The notes below the pieces were generated by a model. That model was not told the DNA's origin. It ran no database searches and saw only the letters and a program-made list of their open reading frames with translations. Both the position numbers and the translations under genes were made by a program. 64,000 nucleotides of DNA, from contig CP070751.1 in NCBI GenBank assembly GCA_020348445.1, positions 252,006-316,005 on the forward strand. The letters run 5' to 3'. The DNA is from Thermoplasmata archaeon. Its GTDB lineage: Archaea; Thermoplasmatota; Thermoplasmata; GCA-020350865. Below are positions 62,101-64,000 of this stretch, one piece after another (position 1 is the first letter of the stretch; every line of letters starts with the position of its first letter).

Positions 62101-64000
62101 CTTGGGCAACTGCAACAGGTCCCACATCCTCAGGCACCAATGATACCACCCCCACCATTACTTACGATCAAGGCAACGGCCCGACGAGTGTAGAGATATA
62201 CTGGAGTGATGATGGCGGTGCGTCTTGGAATCTGTGGGGTACCGACACAAGCGTTGACGGCTCTTGGACACCAGGCAGCCCATTACCTGCCTCCGGAACG
62301 TACTACTGGAGTGCAAGAGCAATAGGTATTCCAAATGAAACGATTCCAAGTGGTGTAGGGGATATCGAGGCAGACTTTTATGTTCTTGATATAGATGGAC
62401 CGACGACATTCTCTACGACACCAGCAGATGGGGCAACAGGTGTTGACATCGCCGCGGGAACGTACGTTATCCAATTTAGCGAGCCAATGACCCTGGTGGG
62501 TACGCCTGATACCAATTTATCCATCATATCATGGATTTGGGATCCATCAGGTCTCTGGCTCAACGGGACTTATACAGGACTCATCTCTGGTGCGACATAC
62601 TATGTCAATTTAACAGATTTAGGATTTACAGATGCGTATGGTAACCACCTCACAGGTGATATGTACAAGAATTTCACAACAGCGGTAGGTGTCACAACTG
62701 CCAATGCAACAGGCCCCATAGGAGGCCCAACAAATGTCGCGGCAATCACGATTATCTACACCACAGCAGGAGGTCCGGCGACAGTGGATCTTTACTACAC
62801 AATGAACACAACCGGACCATACATCTGGACATTAATCGGTACCGATATTTCAGTTGATGGCAATTTTGATTGGACAATACCAGCAGATGGATCATATGGT
62901 TGGCTCGCTGTCTCACCAGACGAGCCGGCGCCTACATCTTCTGATGCACCCGAGGCCTTCTGGTACATTTACGACGGCACACCACCTGAGGTCGTTAGCA
63001 CTGATCCCGTAAACATGACAACTTCGATTTCAGTAGGCCAAGATATTGTGATCACCTTCAACGAGACAATGAACAACGTTACCTTCACTTACACCATAGA
63101 GCCGAGCATAACAGGGCTCTTAGAAGTGTGGAGCGGCGGCAATACTATTTTAACTATCTCCCATGATGACTTCCCAACAGGAACAAGAATCTGGGTGAAC
63201 ATATCAGTAGCAACCGACCTTGCAGGCAATAATTTGAGACCACGGCCGTACTGGTTCTACTTTGACACAGACAATTCTGCCACTGTGACAGGTCCAATCA
63301 CAGTCACCCCAACAAATGATGACACGGTAACTATCACATACACTACTACAGGCAATCCGATCAGTGTTGATCTCTATTACACAACAAATTTGACTGCACC
63401 ATATACCTGGACATTCATGGGCACCGATGACACCCCTGAAAATGGCTTTGGATGGCTCTTAGCTGTGGATGGCTCTTATGGTTGGTTTGCAAATTCCACT
63501 GATGAACTTCCACCCACATCAACAGATGCTCCAGAGGCATCGTACTACATCTATGATGGCACACCACCTGAGGTGGAAAGTACAATCCCTGCAAACAAAT
63601 CCACTGGTGTTCCAATTAACCAGGATATCGTGATTACATTTAACGAGACCATGGATATAGTCACTTTTACATACCAAATTGAACCAACTGTTACGGGCCT
63701 TATAGACACATGGAGTGCATTAAACTCGATTTTGACAATCTCTCATGATGACTTTGCACTTGATACCAGGTATTGGGTGAACATTACATATGCTAGGGAC
63801 TTGGCTGGTAACTTTCTAGACCCATATCCCTTACCCTACTCCATCTACTTCGATACTGCAACAACAGGGGCAGAGGCAACTGGTCCTGTAGGCGGCCCAA
63901 CCAATGTATCTGATATCACGATCACCTACAATACAATTGGGGGACCTTCGAGAGTCTACCTTTGGTACACCACAAATACAACTGCACCCTACACATGGAT
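56166..64000 (+). CDS. Giant secreted multi-domain surface protein, N-terminal 2,611 residues
   Basis: The frame is open from ATG 56166, with GGAGGG 6-7 nt upstream, to the window end. A basic N-terminus and hydrophobic stretch (residues about 17-42) form a signal peptide. Domains in order: CBM9/DOMON-like (about 50-250, TIDGNFTPGEWNDA); NEW3/CARDB-like beta domains (about 250-369, 556-663, 846-955, 1140-1255). These alternate with three MAM/jelly-roll-like modules (about 374-555, 665-843, 958-1135) marked by WFDDME, CWGTN and GWYIDD. Then come a GATase/ThuA-like segment (about 1259-1475, ILFVDDDGGIDTE), a Big_5-like domain, and Ig/Big_5-like repeats from about 1587. Many N-x-S/T sequons are present. 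It probably forms a surface layer, adhesin or sugar-binding fibre. Confidence 0.85.
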   Translation, partial: MEKVRKKSFNGRFKKGITTVFITIFLVSSMFVPLDMMQEAKAHTGDKIRSPMTTTPPTIDGNFTPGEWNDAVMIDLTTIPGNMVGSYMYVMNNDTCLFILYDAFGDNTNDPMDGTAAGFDTNHDGVNGPNDGDDDYFYFGGPMVGEGHYDYNMLIMDWQEHCSPFSDPGLAAAMGFNTTPNSGSDHRIYEWSIPLDQLDASLGDIIGFAAGCQLMPGVYDADSGNYDQWPVNLPPIPLDQYGNLIIGGPYNVDIKPEKQTKYGLAGQETSYKLRINNTGINPDIFDLTYLSSLGWSVTFYDASWNPLVDNGGGPEVDTGSVAAKTSVVIHANISVPLLANPGDIDITIIQGNSSGDPTVNDTTSLRTQVVYNIDWFDGFEAGWDAWTAQVIRPSFPSPTIWEIGDPSGTGPGTAFNYTNCSGTNINDAYYMNADICLISPYVQLGSGYQILSFYQWYYMDTMGDDGGFVEISVNDNPWVQIWPDIEYPWVGGYLGGYNTDGYSGISSGWEYDEYDLSPYANQVVRVRFHFAASDWHGGDDGWYIDDVFMGSPPPYRLDLEPDYQIGTGNAGTDVSYVLTVTNNGADDDAYDLSSGGTWGVTIRDITDTWDIFSIFVASGNSADFIAKVTIPGLASPGDFDVSSIKASSQNDTSKSEKAEVETNVPEIPPWFDDMEFGPGWWKNQTDGDGTEWQLGDPSLGAYGPPKSYSPINCWGTNIASNYTIGGECNLTTAYIDLTWAANANLSFWHWYDINGFWTDGGWVEVSDDYGSTWIPIEPLGGYPDINDWGIPCYAGSSVKWIRADFDLSDYTGSVIQLRFHFLDADWDGVERAGWYVDDIMIYASKYGVDIEPNSFGFGDAGDTVEYILTVTNTGDLDDSFTLSVSGNTWPTTIYDSTGTFVITNTGFLGANNSIDIMIKVDIPIGANPGDFDISKITATSDNDTGMFASVRLDTNYPVMPLWFDDMESGKGGWRPWNNNRGTSWQLGNPSGFGPGSAYSLPNCWGTNLVTDYTTSAEATLRMPYLDLRLAQEANLTFMHWYDINGVWNDGGWVEVSLDNGQTWMRIYPEGGYPDIDGNWFDGCYAGTTAAWTKAEFNLTAFVGNIILIRFRLYDYMWDGPMEGAGWYIDDVNVSATYLAYGVDLTPDIDSIIASDGTSVLYLMTATNMGTAGPDTFNLNYLAMLGWSAAFYDLSMTPITSVGPIDTSNSMDFYVNVTIPIGELPGTIERTIVIATSQNDSSFPPADDNSFLFTQVLAPILFVDDDGGIDTEANFTTALDDGGYSYNVWNYQVLGELSLSDLQQHEVIIWGTGNTEDDLTEGTLTPTDRMNLGNYLDGGGRLYLSSSLAGADAVNYWSGTDFWLSWYQTYLHSDFVDIFGGPSTINGVTSDPISDGLNYNLYQGDYNPNLMQVWTHHNPVNDGITFFTEPWPSNVATRADTGTNRVVYTGFDFSAVDGVANRATLMDRILKWLLFGDLPYVIETDPTHGASGIVVDQDVVVIYSESMNTSVEPTLSQVGGPDPGGWTFSGWSTTYITDDTATWTHNSWSPSQTVNMSVSGGEDLEGNSASEYLFNFTIVASADPWAFATGPTSTGTNATLPQITYNFGNSPTNVQIYWSNDGGSTWNMWGSDNSVDGSWTPGSPLSTSGTYYWSARAMGGSSEPPPSGPGDIEAGPYVLDIDAPTIFSTDPVDGATDVSTAAGTYVIEFSEPMSLTGTDPLSNLPGIMWTWDSSGLWLNGTYTVLSSSTTYYVNLTDRGFIDAAGNHLTGDMYKNFTTMSVPWATATGPTSSGTNVSTPTITYDQTDGPTSVEIYWSDNGGTTWNLWGTDSSVDGSWSPGSPLPASGTYYWSARAIGPPSESVPIDFGDIEAGTYVLDIDSPTIISTTPLDEATGVSTAAGTYIIEFIEPMALTGTDPLSDLPGVSWSWDPLGLWLNGTYTALSPGTTYYVNLTDLGFTDAYGNHLTGDMYKNFTTTSDPWATATGPTSSGTNDTTPTITYDQGNGPTSVEIYWSDDGGASWNLWGTDTSVDGSWTPGSPLPASGTYYWSARAIGIPNETIPSGVGDIEADFYVLDIDGPTTFSTTPADGATGVDIAAGTYVIQFSEPMTLVGTPDTNLSIISWIWDPSGLWLNGTYTGLISGATYYVNLTDLGFTDAYGNHLTGDMYKNFTTAVGVTTANATGPIGGPTNVAAITIIYTTAGGPATVDLYYTMNTTGPYIWTLIGTDISVDGNFDWTIPADGSYGWLAVSPDEPAPTSSDAPEAFWYIYDGTPPEVVSTDPVNMTTSISVGQDIVITFNETMNNVTFTYTIEPSITGLLEVWSGGNTILTISHDDFPTGTRIWVNISVATDLAGNNLRPRPYWFYFDTDNSATVTGPITVTPTNDDTVTITYTTTGNPISVDLYYTTNLTAPYTWTFMGTDDTPENGFGWLLAVDGSYGWFANSTDELPPTSTDAPEASYYIYDGTPPEVESTIPANKSTGVPINQDIVITFNETMDIVTFTYQIEPTVTGLIDTWSALNSILTISHDDFALDTRYWVNITYARDLAGNFLDPYPLPYSIYFDTATTGAEATGPVGGPTNVSDITITYNTIGGPSRVYLWYTTNTTAPYTW
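60924..64000 (+). repeat. Tandem 198-residue repeats in the giant surface protein
   Basis: Units begin at the ATGP motif at 60924, 61518, 62112 and 62706, each exactly 594 bases apart. Diverged units follow at 63285 (579 bases later) and 63876 (591 bases later). Each unit combines a fibronectin-like half with YWSxDGGxxW and YYWSARA marks in units 1-3 and a Big_5-like half ending TGDMYKNFTT. Near-identical DNA blocks recur between units 1 to 3, for example around GATATGTACAAGAATTTCAC, which implies recent duplication or gene conversion. The array continues past the window edge. Confidence 0.85.

Noticed and set aside
57062-62563. Several minus- and plus-strand frames of 60-130 codons in the repeat region
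   Set aside because: All fall in other frames of the giant surface-protein gene, which stays open from 56166 to the window edge and shows domain repeats.
60924-64000. CRISPR-like or insertion-element explanation for the regular DNA repeats
   Set aside because: The 594-base periodicity is a multiple of three, lies in frame within a coding sequence and corresponds to protein domain units; there are no short spacers, inverted ends or transposase.
1-64000. tRNA, rRNA, riboswitch and CRISPR loci
   Set aside because: Intergenic spacers are short (longest about 250 nt) and AT-rich; I saw no cloverleaf with a GTTCGA-type arm, no ribosomal RNA sequence, no preQ1-type riboswitch before queA and no regular short repeats.

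Overview
The window looks like the genome of an AT-rich euryarchaeal archaeon, most plausibly Candidatus Thermoplasmatota, though the phylum is inferred from gene content rather than from a marker phylogeny. Supporting signs are KaiC/RAD55-type ATPases, a four-subunit pyruvate:ferredoxin oxidoreductase, an A24 archaeal prepilin peptidase, GPT/MraY-type lipid-linked sugar transferases without any murein genes, and TATA boxes centred about 25-30 nt upstream of many start codons, which suggests leaderless transcripts. No rRNA, tRNA, CRISPR array, transposase or integrase was found, and no gene-free stretch exceeds 300 bases.

Layout. 0-4.4 kb: the edge of a DUF89 gene, nadA, a three-gene KaiC-family operon in which only the first member keeps an intact P-loop, and galU. 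4.4-8.3 kb: a molybdenum-cofactor block (moaB, moaC, moaE, moaD, moaA) led by an MFS transporter; moaD appears to start at CTG. 8.3-11.3 kb: porCDAB. 11.5-17.8 kb: a methyltransferase, an A24 prepilin peptidase, a GT39-like glycosyltransferase with a C-terminal CARDB-like domain, a decayed fragment of the same peptidase, a dolichyl-phosphate-sugar synthase-like GT2, a GtrA protein and a hexapeptide acyltransferase. 17.9-49.8 kb: a large surface-glycan locus with six GT4 and one further GT2 transferases, two more multi-pass GT-C-like proteins, three UDP-sugar 6-dehydrogenases, a UDP-GlcNAc 2-epimerase, two GPT-family initiating transferases, five more methyltransferases, two deacetylases, a formyltransferase, a GNAT, a UDP-galactopyranose-mutase-like flavoprotein and a Gfo/Idh oxidoreductase. 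50-56 kb: a membrane-anchored subtilase, a 2-hydroxyacyl-CoA-dehydratase-like protein, a double-ACT protein, and bacterial-type queA-tgt. 56.2-64 kb: the first 2,611 codons of a giant secreted repeat protein, open at the window edge.

How the genes fit together. GalU, the 6-dehydrogenases and the epimerase would supply activated hexoses, uronic acids and ManNAc/ManNAcA. The GPT proteins would load the first sugar onto a polyprenyl or dolichyl carrier, the GT4/GT2 enzymes would extend it, and the GT-C proteins with the DPM1-like enzyme and GtrA would act on the outer face. The tailoring enzymes (methyl, acetyl, formyl, deacetyl) suggest a highly decorated glycan. The neighbouring prepilin peptidase and the sequon-rich giant surface protein are candidate beneficiaries of this glycosylation. 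No oligosaccharyltransferase with a WWDYG motif, no lipid-sugar flippase and no sugar aminotransferase was recognised in the window.

Most notable observations: the KaiC triad with two P-loop-defective members, the bacterial-type queuosine pair in an archaeal setting, the CTG-started moaD, the peptidase remnant behind the GT39-CARDB gene, and the exact 198-residue repeats in the giant surface protein.
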